The notes below the pieces were generated by a model. The model did no database searches. It was not told the DNA's origin and saw only the letters and a list, made by a program, of their open reading frames with translations. Below are positions 54,008 through 62,010 of a stretch of 64,000 bases of DNA, piece by piece (within the stretch, counting starts at the first letter, position 1; the number at the start of each line of letters is the position of its first letter). The position numbers and the translations under genes are program-made. Location: NCBI RefSeq assembly GCF_039539445.1, contig NZ_BAABDD010000002.1, forward strand, positions 124,001 to 188,000, given 5' to 3'. The stretch is from Salinactinospora qingdaonensis. GTDB taxonomy: Bacteria; Actinomycetota; Actinomycetes; Streptosporangiales; Streptosporangiaceae.

Positions 54008-55147
54008 CTACGACATCGCTTCCTGGCAGAAGTCGGTGTCGCTGTATTCGTCGGTGCAGATCTCCTCGATCGTGTAGAAGCCGTCGGAGACGACGGTGTC
54101 CATGATGTTGTCCTCGGTCACGGAGACGGGCTCCAGCAGCACGGACGGGATCATGTTGCCGTCGGGGTCCTCGACCTCGGTCATCGGGTGCTCGGTGGAC
54201 TCGTACTCGTCGCCGGTGGCGGCGGCGATGGCCATCTCGGCGGCGACGTTGGCCTCGGGCCGGATCGCCTTGTAGACGGTCATGTACTGGTCACCGGCGG
54301 CGATGCGCTGGATGCCGGCGATCTCGGCGTCCTGGCCGGTCACCGGGGGCATCTCGTCCACACCGGCGCTCTTGAGCGCGGCGATGACGCCGCTGGCCAT
54401 GCCGTCGTTGGCGGCGTAGACCCCGACGATGTTCTCTACACCGATGTCGGTGATGGCCTGCTCCATCTCCTGCTGGGCCTTGTCGGGCGACCAGCCGGGA
54501 GTGTCGAACTCGGCGCCGATCTCCACCTGGCCGTCGAGCACCTCGTGGGCACCCTGCTTGAACAGGTCGGCGTTGGGGTCGGTGGGGGAGCCGTTGATCA
54601 TCACGATCTGGCCCTCGTCGATAGTCTCCTGCTCCTCCAACACCTTGATCAGGGCCTGGCCCTGCACCGTGCCGACGGTCACGTTGTCGAAGGAGACGTA
54701 GTAGTCCACCCCACCCTGGGCGAGGCGGTCATAGGCGACGACGGGCACATCCTGGCTCTTGGCCTGCTGGACGATGCTGGCGGCGGCCTCGGTGTCGACC
54801 GCGTCGAGCACCAGGACCTCCACGCCTTCGGTCAGCATGGCCTCGGCCTGCGACTGCTGCTTCGTAGCTTCCTGGTCAGCGTTTTGGTACTTCACCTCGC
54901 AGTTTTCGCAGAGTTCGCCGACGGCTTCCTCGAAGTAGGGCCGGTCGAACTTCTCGTAGCGCGCGGTGTGGACGTCGGGAAGCAGCAGTCCAATGCTGAA
55001 GCCTTCCTCCACCGAGGCGCCGCCTCCGCCACCATCACCGCCGGAACCGTCGCCGGAAGTGGTGGTGGCGCCGCAGCCCGTGGCGGCGAGGGCGATAGTG
55101 GCCGCGGCACCTACCGCGGTCCGGAATAGGAATGTGTTGGTGTTCAA
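54008..55147 (-). CDS. xylF: xylose-type ABC transporter substrate-binding lipoprotein
   Basis: A 379-aa periplasmic-binding-type protein. Signal peptide with Arg, hydrophobic stretch and lipobox LAATGC, then a Gly/Ser linker. The mature domain has the XylF pattern GLLLPDVHTARYEKFDRPYF and the second lobe with AANDGMASGVIAAL. I place the start at TTG 55147, nine bases after AGGAGG; the longer frame from GTG 55165 would have the ribosome site inside the gene. Two matching operators lie upstream. In Streptomyces the equivalent operon is governed by a ROK protein (ROK7B7) next to it. Confidence 0.92.
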   Translation of the reverse strand: MNTNTFLFRTAVGAAATIALAATGCGATTTSGDGSGGDGGGGGASVEEGFSIGLLLPDVHTARYEKFDRPYFEEAVGELCENCEVKYQNADQEATKQQSQAEAMLTEGVEVLVLDAVDTEAAASIVQQAKSQDVPVVAYDRLAQGGVDYYVSFDNVTVGTVQGQALIKVLEEQETIDEGQIVMINGSPTDPNADLFKQGAHEVLDGQVEIGAEFDTPGWSPDKAQQEMEQAITDIGVENIVGVYAANDGMASGVIAALKSAGVDEMPPVTGQDAEIAGIQRIAAGDQYMTVYKAIRPEANVAAEMAIAAATGDEYESTEHPMTEVEDPDGNMIPSVLLEPVSVTEDNIMDTVVSDGFYTIEEICTDEYSDTDFCQEAMS

Positions 55148-55272
55148 CGGCTGTGACCTCCTCACGGGGAATCACCGAGGGGGGATCGGGGACAGAAGGC
55201 ACACCGATGGCGGTGTGTGGTGGATCACTCGGTGAAACCGTTGCCGGAAGTCAAACTTCTCGGAACTTTGTC

Positions 55273-55328
55273 GTCAAGCCTTGAACACATAACTGAAATG
55301 TTACGGCTCTTACGTTCAAGTTTTGAAT
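55273..55328. promoter_or_regulatory. two ROK-type operators in the xylF promoter region
   Basis: GTCAA-GCC-TTGAA (55273-55285) and TTCAA-GTT-TTGAA (55315-55327), half-sites of five bases around three, about 42 bases apart or four helical turns. They flank the AT-rich promoter region. The same pattern recurs upstream of the ROK gene (56612). Confidence 0.65.
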
Positions 55329-55406
55329 CTATCGTTTTCCCTGGTCAAAGACCATAATGGCCTATGTGGGGTGCTGCTTAACCAGCGGGAAACTTTACGT
55401 CTGGTT

Positions 55407-56570
55407 TTACTTGCTGGAGGCGAGTGCGAGCCGCAGCGCGCCGCGCAGCGCGGCGCGCCCCCCCAGTTCGCCGCGGACCACCTGTAGCTCACGCAGCGCG
55501 CTGCCCAGCGTGCCCAGTTCCATGGCGCGCCGCATCGGCTCCATGAGCAAGTCGCCGGCTACGGCCAACTCCCCACCGACGATCACCAGTTGCGGGTTGA
55601 ACATATTGGCGGTGATCGCCACGCCCCGCCCCAACGCGCTGCCCGCCTCGGCCAGGATGCGTCGACACCCCGGATCGCCGGCCTCGGCGGCCAGGATCAG
55701 GTCGGTCAACGCCGCGCCAGGGGCGACCTCTCCCTGCTGGGGCAGCATGCTGAGCAGGTAGGGCGCTCCCACGAAGGTTTCCAGGCAGCCGCGATTGCCG
55801 CACCGGCACACCTCCCCGCGCTCGTCGAGCCCGATATGGCCGATCTCTCCCGCGGTCCCGCCCGCGCCGTGGAACAGCTTGCCGGAGACCATCACTCCCG
55901 CCCCCACGCCCTGAGCGAGGTTGACGTAGATGATGTGCTCCAGTCCCCGCCCCGCTCCTTCAGCCGATTCCGCCAGCACGCACAGGTTGGCGTCGTTATC
56001 GACGGTGATGGGCAGTCCCAGCCGTTCGGCCAGTTCGTCTCCCGGGCGTGCCCCTGCCCAGCGGGGCATGCACGTAATGCCGCCGACCTCGCCGGTGCTG
56101 GGATCGATCGGCCCCGGGACCGCAGCGGCCACGGCACTGACCATCGCCCGTTCGATCCGCTGCTGGATCAGCATCGTGTCGATGAGCCACACCGCCCGGC
56201 GCACTGCGCGCGCCGGGTCGCCGGCCACGTCGTAGCCGATGGACTCCTCGCCCAGCAGTCGCCCTTGCGTGTCGGCCAGCGCCACGGTCAACCGGGAGTG
56301 GGCGAAGTCAACGGCGAGCACCATGCCCGGCGACCGGACGAGCGTGACCGCGCGCGCTCGGCGCCCAGACGACGAGGTGTCGCGTACTGAGACGATGCCG
56401 GCCGCCCGCAGGTCGCGCACGATGTTGGACACGCTTGCCGCCGATAGGCCGGTGGCGCGCGCGATCGCGGCCTGGGTGAGCGTCCCGCTGCTGCGCAGCG
56501 CCTCGATGACGCGCTCCCGATTGGCCCGCCGCAGCCCCGCCTGCGATCCCGGGGTCGCCGTTGCCTCCAT
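55407..56570 (-). CDS. ROK-family transcriptional repressor of xylFGH
   Basis: A 387-aa regulator. The N-terminal winged helix-turn-helix (TQAAIARATGLSAASVSNIVRDL, ~33-55) reads DNA; the sugar-kinase-like domain follows with NDANLCVLAE and the zinc motif GHIGLDERGEVCRCGNRGCLE. ROK repressors of this kind release DNA on binding xylose or a related sugar. It precedes xylF on the same strand with 260 bases between. A TACAA-GGC-TTGAA site 41 bases upstream of its start suggests self-control. It probably equals Streptomyces ROK7B7 by position. Confidence 0.92.
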   Translation of the reverse strand: MEATATPGSQAGLRRANRERVIEALRSSGTLTQAAIARATGLSAASVSNIVRDLRAAGIVSVRDTSSSGRRARAVTLVRSPGMVLAVDFAHSRLTVALADTQGRLLGEESIGYDVAGDPARAVRRAVWLIDTMLIQQRIERAMVSAVAAAVPGPIDPSTGEVGGITCMPRWAGARPGDELAERLGLPITVDNDANLCVLAESAEGAGRGLEHIIYVNLAQGVGAGVMVSGKLFHGAGGTAGEIGHIGLDERGEVCRCGNRGCLETFVGAPYLLSMLPQQGEVAPGAALTDLILAAEAGDPGCRRILAEAGSALGRGVAITANMFNPQLVIVGGELAVAGDLLMEPMRRAMELGTLGSALRELQVVRGELGGRAALRGALRLALASSK

Positions 56571-56611
56571 GGTCGAGGGTCCTCCTCAATCGCCGCCTTG
56601 CAGCAGGAGCT

Positions 56612-56624
56612 TACAAGGCTTGAA
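56612..56624. promoter_or_regulatory. ROK-type operator upstream of the ROK gene
   Basis: TACAA-GGC-TTGAA, one mismatch from the TTCAA-N3-TTGAA pattern before xylF. Confidence 0.55.
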
Positions 56625-56629
56625 CGCAA

Positions 56630-56685
56630 CCGGCGTGGGCGGTGTGTGGGCAATTCCGTGCGCTCGACTCTGGCCCCCACGCCGG
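56630..56685. repeat. 10-bp inverted repeat upstream of the ROK gene
   Basis: CCGGCGTGGG (56630-56639) is complementary to 56676-56685. Role unclear; it lies in the 56571-56751 intergenic part, which has no ORF. Confidence 0.35.
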
Positions 56686-56751
56686 GCCGGCGGTGTCCGT
56701 GCCGGGCCACAAGGGCGCTCCCAGAGCCGTATGGCCCCTCGTCACCGCGCT

Positions 56752-56911
56752 AGGCTCTGTTTTTTGAACGGCTGGGGATGTTGGGCCGTGGGCAGTTGTT
56801 CTCCGTTTGCTCGTGCCTCGATCGCTGCGCGATCTCGGCAGCCTGCGAGGGCGCTCACCCGCGTGCGCCCACCGCCCGCTCTCGCCGCCCTTTCCAAAAA
56901 CAACAACCTAG
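56752..56911. mobile_element. ~160-bp repeated element, copy 1
   Basis: It has imperfect terminal inverted repeats (left CTAGGCTCTGTTTTTTG region, right CCAAAAACAACAACCTAG region). Inside are blocks shared with copy 2 at 62007-62176: GGCTGGGG, GCTCGTGCCTCGAT, and the 26-base block starting GCGCTCACCCGCGTGCGCCC at 56851. The neighbouring minus-strand gene ends in the element terminus: its TAG is 56908-56910. No transposase is present; it is MITE- or REP-like. Confidence 0.65.
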
Positions 56912-57297
56912 CCGAGCCCCGACAAGCCGTAGAACTCGGCGATCGTGCCGGCGGCGGTCATGCCGAGTTGAGCCGTGTCCATAGGGCGGCTGCGCAACAG
57001 TTCCGCGACGGTGCCCAACGCACGCCGCAGCCGTCCCCGTCGGGGAGCGCTGCGCGTAGTTTCCTCCTCGATATGGCTGAGCGCCTCGACATAGTCAGCC
57101 TGGTCCACCTCGTCCAACCCGAGGCGCGGCAGTACATCCCATAGCCGCTCCACCGATTCGACAAGCTCTGCGCTCGACGGCGCCCCCACGCCGCGGTAAG
57201 CCATCGCCCCCTCGCCGACGATGAAGGTGTTGCCGTCTCCGCTGTTTCGGATGACCGTGGTGTAGTCCCTGGTGTGTTCGCGCTCCGCGCCGTTCAC
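56908..57297 (-). CDS. 129-aa protein of unknown function behind a LexA-type promoter
   Basis: I do not recognise the family. The N-terminus is polar and carries NSGDGNTFIVGEGAMAYRG (~18-36), a Gly/Asn-rich segment; the middle is acidic and helical (SSAELVESVERLWDVLPRL, then DQADYVEALSHIEEE). A basic patch (RRGRLRRAL) and a helical C-terminus ending EFYGLSGLG follow. The start is GTG 57297 behind GGGGGGAG; a frame start at GTG 57429 would lie upstream of the promoter. A perfect LexA box sits between the promoter elements, so it should be induced by DNA damage. Its stop codon lies in the end of a repeated element. Confidence 0.7.
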   Translation of the reverse strand: MNGAEREHTRDYTTVIRNSGDGNTFIVGEGAMAYRGVGAPSSAELVESVERLWDVLPRLGLDEVDQADYVEALSHIEEETTRSAPRRGRLRRALGTVAELLRSRPMDTAQLGMTAAGTIAEFYGLSGLG

Positions 57298-57412
57298 CGC
57301 TCCCCCCGATGGTCGGCCTGCCCGCCATTGCCCTTTGTCACCACGTGAGCGCCCAGCGTGTCGAAGCTGAAGCGTAACCGCCCCCGGTGGTGAATCATGG
57401 GGCGGAGTGTCG

Positions 57413-57441
57413 AATATACTCGAACTCACGTTCGATTGCTA
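57413..57441 (-). promoter_or_regulatory. LexA (SOS) box inside a minus-strand promoter
   Basis: TCGAACTCACGTTCGA (57420-57435) fits the actinobacterial LexA consensus TCGAAC-N4-GTTCGA without mismatch. On the minus strand it fills the 17-base spacer between TAGCAA (57441-57436) and the strong -10 TATATT (57418-57413). Confidence 0.8.
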
Positions 57442-57510
57442 GTCCTCTGTTGCCCGCCTTCTCCAGCGGTGCGTTCGGCGCCCCGCTTTCAGAGACGCCC
57501 CAACGAGCAG

Positions 57511-57516
57511 TAGGTT
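57511..57516 (+). promoter_or_regulatory. -10 box of a leaderless promoter
   Basis: TAGGTT, then six bases, then the GTG start of the kinase gene at 57523. Confidence 0.55.
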
Positions 57517-57522
57517 CTTCGC

Positions 57523-58101
57523 GTGTCCGATCCGCTGCTGCGCCTCAGCGCCACTTCACCAGACCTCTCCGGCGAGCTCGCCGGTTTCCTCGCCGGGCGC
57601 GCACCGCGGGCCGGCCGCTGCCGGGTATTTGCCATCGAGGGCCGTTCGGGAGCGGGCAAGACCCGCCTCGCCGCCGAGTTGAGCCGACGCACCGGTTGGC
57701 CGGTGGTGCACATGGACGACATCTACCCCGGGTGGGAGGGCCTGGCCGGATCGGTGCCCCTCGTACGGCACTGGATCGTGGCCCCGCTCATGCGCGGCGG
57801 CCTTCCCCGATGGCGGCGCTACGACTGGCAGCGAGGCGAGTACGGCCCCTGGGAGGAGACACCGGTGGGGCGGGAGCTGATCGTGGAGGGGTGCGGCTGT
57901 GGCGCACGAGAGCTGCGCCCCTATCTCGCCGCGCTGGTGTGGGTTGATGCCGACGCGCGGGTGCGCGCCGAACGGCTCGACGCGCGTTTCGACGCCGCTG
58001 TCTACGCCCCCTACCGCAGTGTGTGGGCTCGCCAGGAGGAGAGGTTCCACGTCGAGCACTGTCCACGCGGCCATGCCGACGTGGTCGTCGACAACTCCTG
58101 A
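57523..58101 (+). CDS. uridine-kinase-like P-loop protein
   Basis: A 192-aa small-molecule kinase of the P-loop family. Walker A is IEGRSGAGKTRLA (~39-51); HMDDIYPGWEG supplies the phosphate-acceptor Asp, and VEGCGC fits the Walker B position. Relatives are annotated as uridine kinase or (d)NMP/AAA-type kinase; the substrate is uncertain. The GTG start and the box at 57511 fit a leaderless transcript. The LexA box at 57420 lies 88 bases upstream and could also affect this gene. Confidence 0.82.
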   Translation: MSDPLLRLSATSPDLSGELAGFLAGRAPRAGRCRVFAIEGRSGAGKTRLAAELSRRTGWPVVHMDDIYPGWEGLAGSVPLVRHWIVAPLMRGGLPRWRRYDWQRGEYGPWEETPVGRELIVEGCGCGARELRPYLAALVWVDADARVRAERLDARFDAAVYAPYRSVWARQEERFHVEHCPRGHADVVVDNS

Positions 58102-58140
58102 CCGTTGTTGTGAGCCGAAACGGTCGTTTCCGTGGTGACC

Positions 58141-58178
58141 GCGGGTGTCGCCGCTGTCTGCGCACCGACGACACCCGC
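58141..58178. terminator. bidirectional terminator
   Basis: A 10-bp perfect stem (GCGGGTGTCG at 58141-58150 with 58169-58178) between the convergent kinase and lipoprotein genes. Confidence 0.7.
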
Positions 58179-58207
58179 TGGTTCGAGGGGGGTGGGGCCC
58201 GAGGGGT

Positions 58208-58570
58208 TTATCCCTCGTCGCTCATGTCCTCCTCGCTCATGTCGCCCTCACCGTCCATGTTCTCCTCGGCCATGTCCTCGTCCATGGACTCGGAGTCACC
58301 CTCCATGCCCTCCTCCATGTCGCCGGACTCGCCTTCCATGCCCTCGTCCATGCCCTCGTCCATGGACTCGGAGTCCTCCATGTCGCCGGAGTCGCCCTCC
58401 TGCATCTCCTCGTCCATCGACTCCTCGCTCATCGGCGACTCGGACTCGGTGCCGACCTCGCCGCCGGAGCCGCCCCCTTGGTTGCAGGCGGCCACCGGCA
58501 GCGCCGTCAGCAGGGCGATAGCTCCAGCGGCAGCCAGCCGACGCAGGACGGAGGTCGTCTCAGCGCTCAT
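58208..58570 (-). CDS. methionine-rich acidic lipoprotein
   Basis: A 120-aa lipoprotein: basic n-region (SVLRRLAAAG), hydrophobic stretch, lipobox PVAAC. The mature 92 residues are extreme: 14 Met and 39 Asp/Glu, with no Lys, Arg, His, aromatic residue, Leu or Ile. Motifs SESMDEGM, SGDMEEGM and DSESMDEDM repeat. It should be an unfolded, negatively charged chain on the outer face of the membrane. It may act as a sacrificial oxidant trap or bind metal ions. It lies directly downstream of the molybdopterin oxidoreductase gene and near SigK-RskA, where some actinobacteria have fasciclin-domain lipoproteins. Start ATG 58570 with TGGAG eleven bases ahead. Confidence 0.85.
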   Translation of the reverse strand: MSAETTSVLRRLAAAGAIALLTALPVAACNQGGGSGGEVGTESESPMSEESMDEEMQEGDSGDMEDSESMDEGMDEGMEGESGDMEEGMEGDSESMDEDMAEENMDGEGDMSEEDMSDEG

Positions 58571-58610
58571 GTCGATCACACTCCATCTATCTCGTGGTTG
58601 AATTCTCACC

Positions 58611-58637
58611 TTCAACTACTCGAAGTGAATAGTTGAA
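58611..58637. promoter_or_regulatory. 8-bp inverted repeat upstream of the Met-rich lipoprotein gene
   Basis: TTCAACTA (58611-58618) and TAGTTGAA (58630-58637), 11 bases apart, in an AT-rich patch 41 bases before the start; possible operator. Confidence 0.5.
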
Positions 58638-58712
58638 TCCTTTTTGTTATTACGGGCAGCGTAGTGACCGTCTCTTCCGCCCGCGCTGGATCGTGCGAAC
58701 GCGCGGTGGCTG

Positions 58713-60359
58713 TCAGGTGACCGTTACGTTTACGGTGTGGTAGCCGGTGGCTCCATCGGGGGCGGGCGGGGCTGTGTCCGCGGTTTGGGTCTGGCCAGAG
58801 CGATCCGTGGCGCGCACGCGCAGTTCGTGGCTTCCGGGCTCGGCCGGCCAGTCGAACACCCACTGTCGCCAGGTGTCGGCGGTGTCCTCCGCGGCCAGCC
58901 GCGCCTGCTGCCACGGACCGCCGTCCACGCTGACCTCCACTCGGTCGATCCCGACGTTTTGCGCCCAGGCCACACCGGCGATGGGCACGGTAGTGCCCGA
59001 GTCGAGGCTGACCGAGTCCCCTTGGCGCGGGGTGTCGATGCGCGACTGCGTCTTGATCGGGGCCTGCGCCGCCCACCCGCGCGGGACCCAGTAGGCGTCG
59101 AAGGCGTCGAACGTCGTCAACTCCATTTCGACCAGCCACTTGCACGCCGACACATAGCCGTAGAGTCCGGGAACGACCATGCGCACCGGGAATCCGTGCT
59201 CCACCGGCAACGGCTTGCCGTTCATGCCCAGCGCGAGCATGGCGTCGCGGCCGTCCATCACGTCATCCACCGGCGTGCCGATGGTCATCCCGTCGGAGGA
59301 GCGCGACACGAGCTGGTCGGCCGGCCCGCCCTCCCGAGGGGGACGAATCCCGGCCTCGCGCAACAGTGCCTCCAGGGGGATACCGATCCACCGCGCGTTA
59401 TCGACGTAGTCGCCTCCCACCGGGTTGGATACGCACGCCAGCGTCACGTCGCGTTCGACGATGTCCTCGCGCGCGAGCAGGTCAGCGTAGGTGTAGGTGC
59501 GCTCGTTGACCCCGCGGCCGTGGATGCGCAGCCGCCACGTGGTGGCGTCGATACGGGGGGTGGCCAGTGCGGTGTCGATGCGGTAGAAGTCTTCGTTGGC
59601 AGAGAAAAACGGGGCGAGGCCGGCGATCTCCAGGTCGGCGCCATCGGGCACCGCAGCGGCCGGCGATGCCGGCCGGGGCAGACGCACCGCAGCTTGCGAG
59701 GCCGCAGTACCGCCCGAGGAGGCGGCCAGCCAGCGGCCCGTCACTCCGCCCGCGGCCGATAGGGCAGCGGCCGTACTCGCCAGCGCCACGAAACCGCGTC
59801 GGTTGAATGTTTCCGCCGCGCTTGGTTGCTGCGGGAGTTCGCTGGTGGCCGGCTCGGAAGCCTCGGCCTCCTCGGACGTGGCGGCCACGGGCGCGTCGGG
59901 CGTGGGCGCAAGACGCGGTCGCGAGACCGCCAGCAGCGCCTGTAGCACCCCCATGGCCACGAAACCGCCCAGAGCCGCGGGCAGCGCGTCGAGGAGGGCG
60001 CTGTCGGGGCGCGCCAGCGCTGCCGCCGCACCCAGCAGCGACAGCGCAGCGATGCCGAGCCACCCCACGGTCCAGTTCCGGCGGGCCAGTACACCGATGC
60101 CCGCGGCGAAGGCCGCCAGCACCACGGCCATGCCGCCCAGCAGCAGCGGCTTGTCGGCCGTACCGAACACGGAGACGGCGAGCTCCTTGAGGGGCCGGGG
60201 CACGGCGTCGATGACCGCGCCGCCCACAGCGATCAGCGGCGCGGCTTGCGGGTTGATCCAGGCCGCGGCGAGTTCGGCGGTCGCCAGCGCGCTACCGGCG
60301 GCCAGCAGCCCCGACAGGGCGTCGATGAGCCGGCCGGGAGAACGTTTGGTGATGGTCAC
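58713..60359 (-). CDS. membrane-anchored molybdopterin oxidoreductase (sulfite-oxidase fold)
   Basis: A 548-aa enzyme. The first ~145 residues hold four or five helices. A cytoplasmic linker leads to a twin-arginine motif (FNRRGFVAL, Arg187-Arg188) and another hydrophobic stretch. The catalytic domain (~245-430) has the molybdenum-ligand Cys309 in LACVSNPVGGDYVDNARW, and the C-terminal dimerisation domain ends the protein (SVDGGPWQQARL, HELRVRATDRSG). It probably oxidises or reduces a sulfur compound outside the cell; sulfite-oxidase and methionine-sulfoxide-reductase types share this fold. GTG 60359 has AGGAG ahead. It is divergent from sigK, a pairing common in actinobacteria. Confidence 0.9.
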   Translation of the reverse strand: MTITKRSPGRLIDALSGLLAAGSALATAELAAAWINPQAAPLIAVGGAVIDAVPRPLKELAVSVFGTADKPLLLGGMAVVLAAFAAGIGVLARRNWTVGWLGIAALSLLGAAAALARPDSALLDALPAALGGFVAMGVLQALLAVSRPRLAPTPDAPVAATSEEAEASEPATSELPQQPSAAETFNRRGFVALASTAAALSAAGGVTGRWLAASSGGTAASQAAVRLPRPASPAAAVPDGADLEIAGLAPFFSANEDFYRIDTALATPRIDATTWRLRIHGRGVNERTYTYADLLAREDIVERDVTLACVSNPVGGDYVDNARWIGIPLEALLREAGIRPPREGGPADQLVSRSSDGMTIGTPVDDVMDGRDAMLALGMNGKPLPVEHGFPVRMVVPGLYGYVSACKWLVEMELTTFDAFDAYWVPRGWAAQAPIKTQSRIDTPRQGDSVSLDSGTTVPIAGVAWAQNVGIDRVEVSVDGGPWQQARLAAEDTADTWRQWVFDWPAEPGSHELRVRATDRSGQTQTADTAPPAPDGATGYHTVNVTVT

Positions 60360-60559
60360 GCTCCTACTTCGATGCCCTTACCGGGAGGGAGACCTCGATT
60401 TTGGTAACGAAAAAATAACGAGAGTGTGGGGGGAATCCGGGACCACCTCCCGTCGCCCCCACCGTCCCGGCTCCGAATACCGGGATGGAGCAGCACACCG
60501 GCGAGCGAGAGCACCGAGAACTCCCGTCGCCGAGGGACGCGCTCGTTTGCCCCAGGATC

Positions 60560-61222
60560 ATGTGCATGCTGGAGATGAAGACCGATGTGGACGACGGGAC
60601 GGTGACGTGGGTGGACCAGGCGATACCAGCGGGCTTTGGCACCGCCGCGGACCAGGCGCGACAGGCCGCGCCCGCCGACGACTTGGCAGGGGCGCTGCAC
60701 CGGACTGCGCTCAGTGACCTGGCGGCGTTTGAAGAGGTCTACCGCGAACTGTCCGGACCGGTGTTTGGCCTTGTCCGCAGGGTGCTGCGCGACCACGCCC
60801 AGTCAGAGGAGGTGACTCAGGAGGTGTTCATGGAGGTGTGGCGTTCCTCGGCGCGGTTCGATCCCGCAACCGGTTCCGCGCGGTCCTGGGTCCTCACCAT
60901 GGCGCACCGGCGCGCGGTCGATCGGGTACGTGCCGAGCAGGCCGCTACAGCACGCTCCGAGCAGGTGGGCCGGCTCGACCCGGAGTCCTCCGCCGTCGAC
61001 GACGTGCCCGACCAGGTGGAACACCGTCTGGAGCGGGAGAAGGTGCGGCGCTGCCTGCGCCGACTGACGGAACTACAGCGTGAGACCGTCCGCCTGACCT
61101 ACTACACCGGCTACACCCAGCGCGAGGCCGCGAGGCTACTCGGGGTACCGGTGACCACGGTGAAGGGGCGGCTGCGCGACGGGCTGATCCGGTTGCGAGA
61201 CTGCCTGGGGGTGAGCGCGTGA
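60560..61222 (+). CDS. sigK: ECF RNA polymerase sigma factor SigK
   Basis: A 220-aa ECF sigma factor (ECF19 type). Region 2 contains FEEVYRELSGPVFGLVRRVLRD and the -10-reading SEEVTQEVFMEVWRSSARFD; region 4 contains LRRLTELQRETVRLTYYTGYTQREAARLLGVPVTTVKGRLRDGL. It directs transcription when freed from RskA. I place the start at ATG 60560 (CCAGGA just ahead); ATGs at 60566 and 60575 are alternatives. The following anti-sigma gene overlaps the stop by four bases (GTGA). Confidence 0.92.
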   Translation: MCMLEMKTDVDDGTVTWVDQAIPAGFGTAADQARQAAPADDLAGALHRTALSDLAAFEEVYRELSGPVFGLVRRVLRDHAQSEEVTQEVFMEVWRSSARFDPATGSARSWVLTMAHRRAVDRVRAEQAATARSEQVGRLDPESSAVDDVPDQVEHRLEREKVRRCLRRLTELQRETVRLTYYTGYTQREAARLLGVPVTTVKGRLRDGLIRLRDCLGVSA

Positions 61223-62010
61223 CCGCCTCCGATCACACCGTGCACGGCCTCACAGCCGGTTACGCCGTCGACGCCCTAGAGCCCGACGAACGCGACCGGG
61301 CCGAGCGGCATCTGCGCGAATGTGAAGACTGCCGCCGTGACCTCAACGAGTTCCGCGAGACCACGGTCCGACTCGCCTACGGTGTGGCTGAGCCTCCCGA
61401 CGAGCGCGTGTGGCGGGGGCTGCGTTCGGCGGTCGCCGACATCCGTCAACTGCCGCCCGAGCCCGACACGGCCGGCGACGGGGCAGCGAAGCAGGGCGCC
61501 GCTGGAGAACAGGCCGCCTCCAGGGGCACGGTCCACTCGCTGCGGGCAGGACGGTGGCACTCCCACCTGCCTTGGCTGGTCGCTGCCGCCTGCCTCGCCG
61601 TCGCGATCACGTTGGGTGGGGTCACCGCCTGGACCCAGCACCGTATGAACGAGTTGCGCGCCCACACCACAGAGGTCGAACACCTCCTGGCGGCGGCCGA
61701 CGCCCGGATGACCGAAGCACCCGTGACCGACAGCGACGCCCACGCCACAGTGGTCACCTCCGAAACCCACGATTCGGTGATGCTCATGGTCAAGGGGTTG
61801 CCCGAACCTCCGGAGGGGATGGCCTACCAGATGTGGTACGTCGACGCCGACCACGAGATGCGCTCGGCCGGCATGCTCAAGCCCGCCGATGACGGCATGC
61901 TCACCGGCATGGCCGGCGAGTTGGGAACGGCCACCCAGATCGGCATCACCTTGGAACCTGCCGGTGGCATGCCCGAACCCAGCAAGGACCCGATGAAGGT
62001 CGACGTCTAG
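61219..62010 (+). CDS. rskA: anti-sigma factor RskA
   Basis: A 263-aa membrane anti-sigma factor. The zinc-binding anti-sigma domain carries H-x3-C-x2-C in ERHLRECEDC (~28-39); one helix at ~115-135 (WLVAAACLAVAITLGGVTAW) crosses the membrane; the outside RskA domain includes VMLMVKGLPEPPEGMAYQMWYV. That outside part is unusually Met-rich (about ten in the last 80 residues). Release of SigK usually needs regulated proteolysis. It is coupled to sigK by GTGA. Its TAG stop is the first bases of a repeated element. Confidence 0.92.
   Translation: MTASDHTVHGLTAGYAVDALEPDERDRAERHLRECEDCRRDLNEFRETTVRLAYGVAEPPDERVWRGLRSAVADIRQLPPEPDTAGDGAAKQGAAGEQAASRGTVHSLRAGRWHSHLPWLVAAACLAVAITLGGVTAWTQHRMNELRAHTTEVEHLLAAADARMTEAPVTDSDAHATVVTSETHDSVMLMVKGLPEPPEGMAYQMWYVDADHEMRSAGMLKPADDGMLTGMAGELGTATQIGITLEPAGGMPEPSKDPMKVDV

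Noticed and set aside
57298..57429. Longer start (GTG 57429) for the 129-aa protein
   Set aside because: It would lie upstream of the -10 box and in the LexA site, and has no ribosome site.
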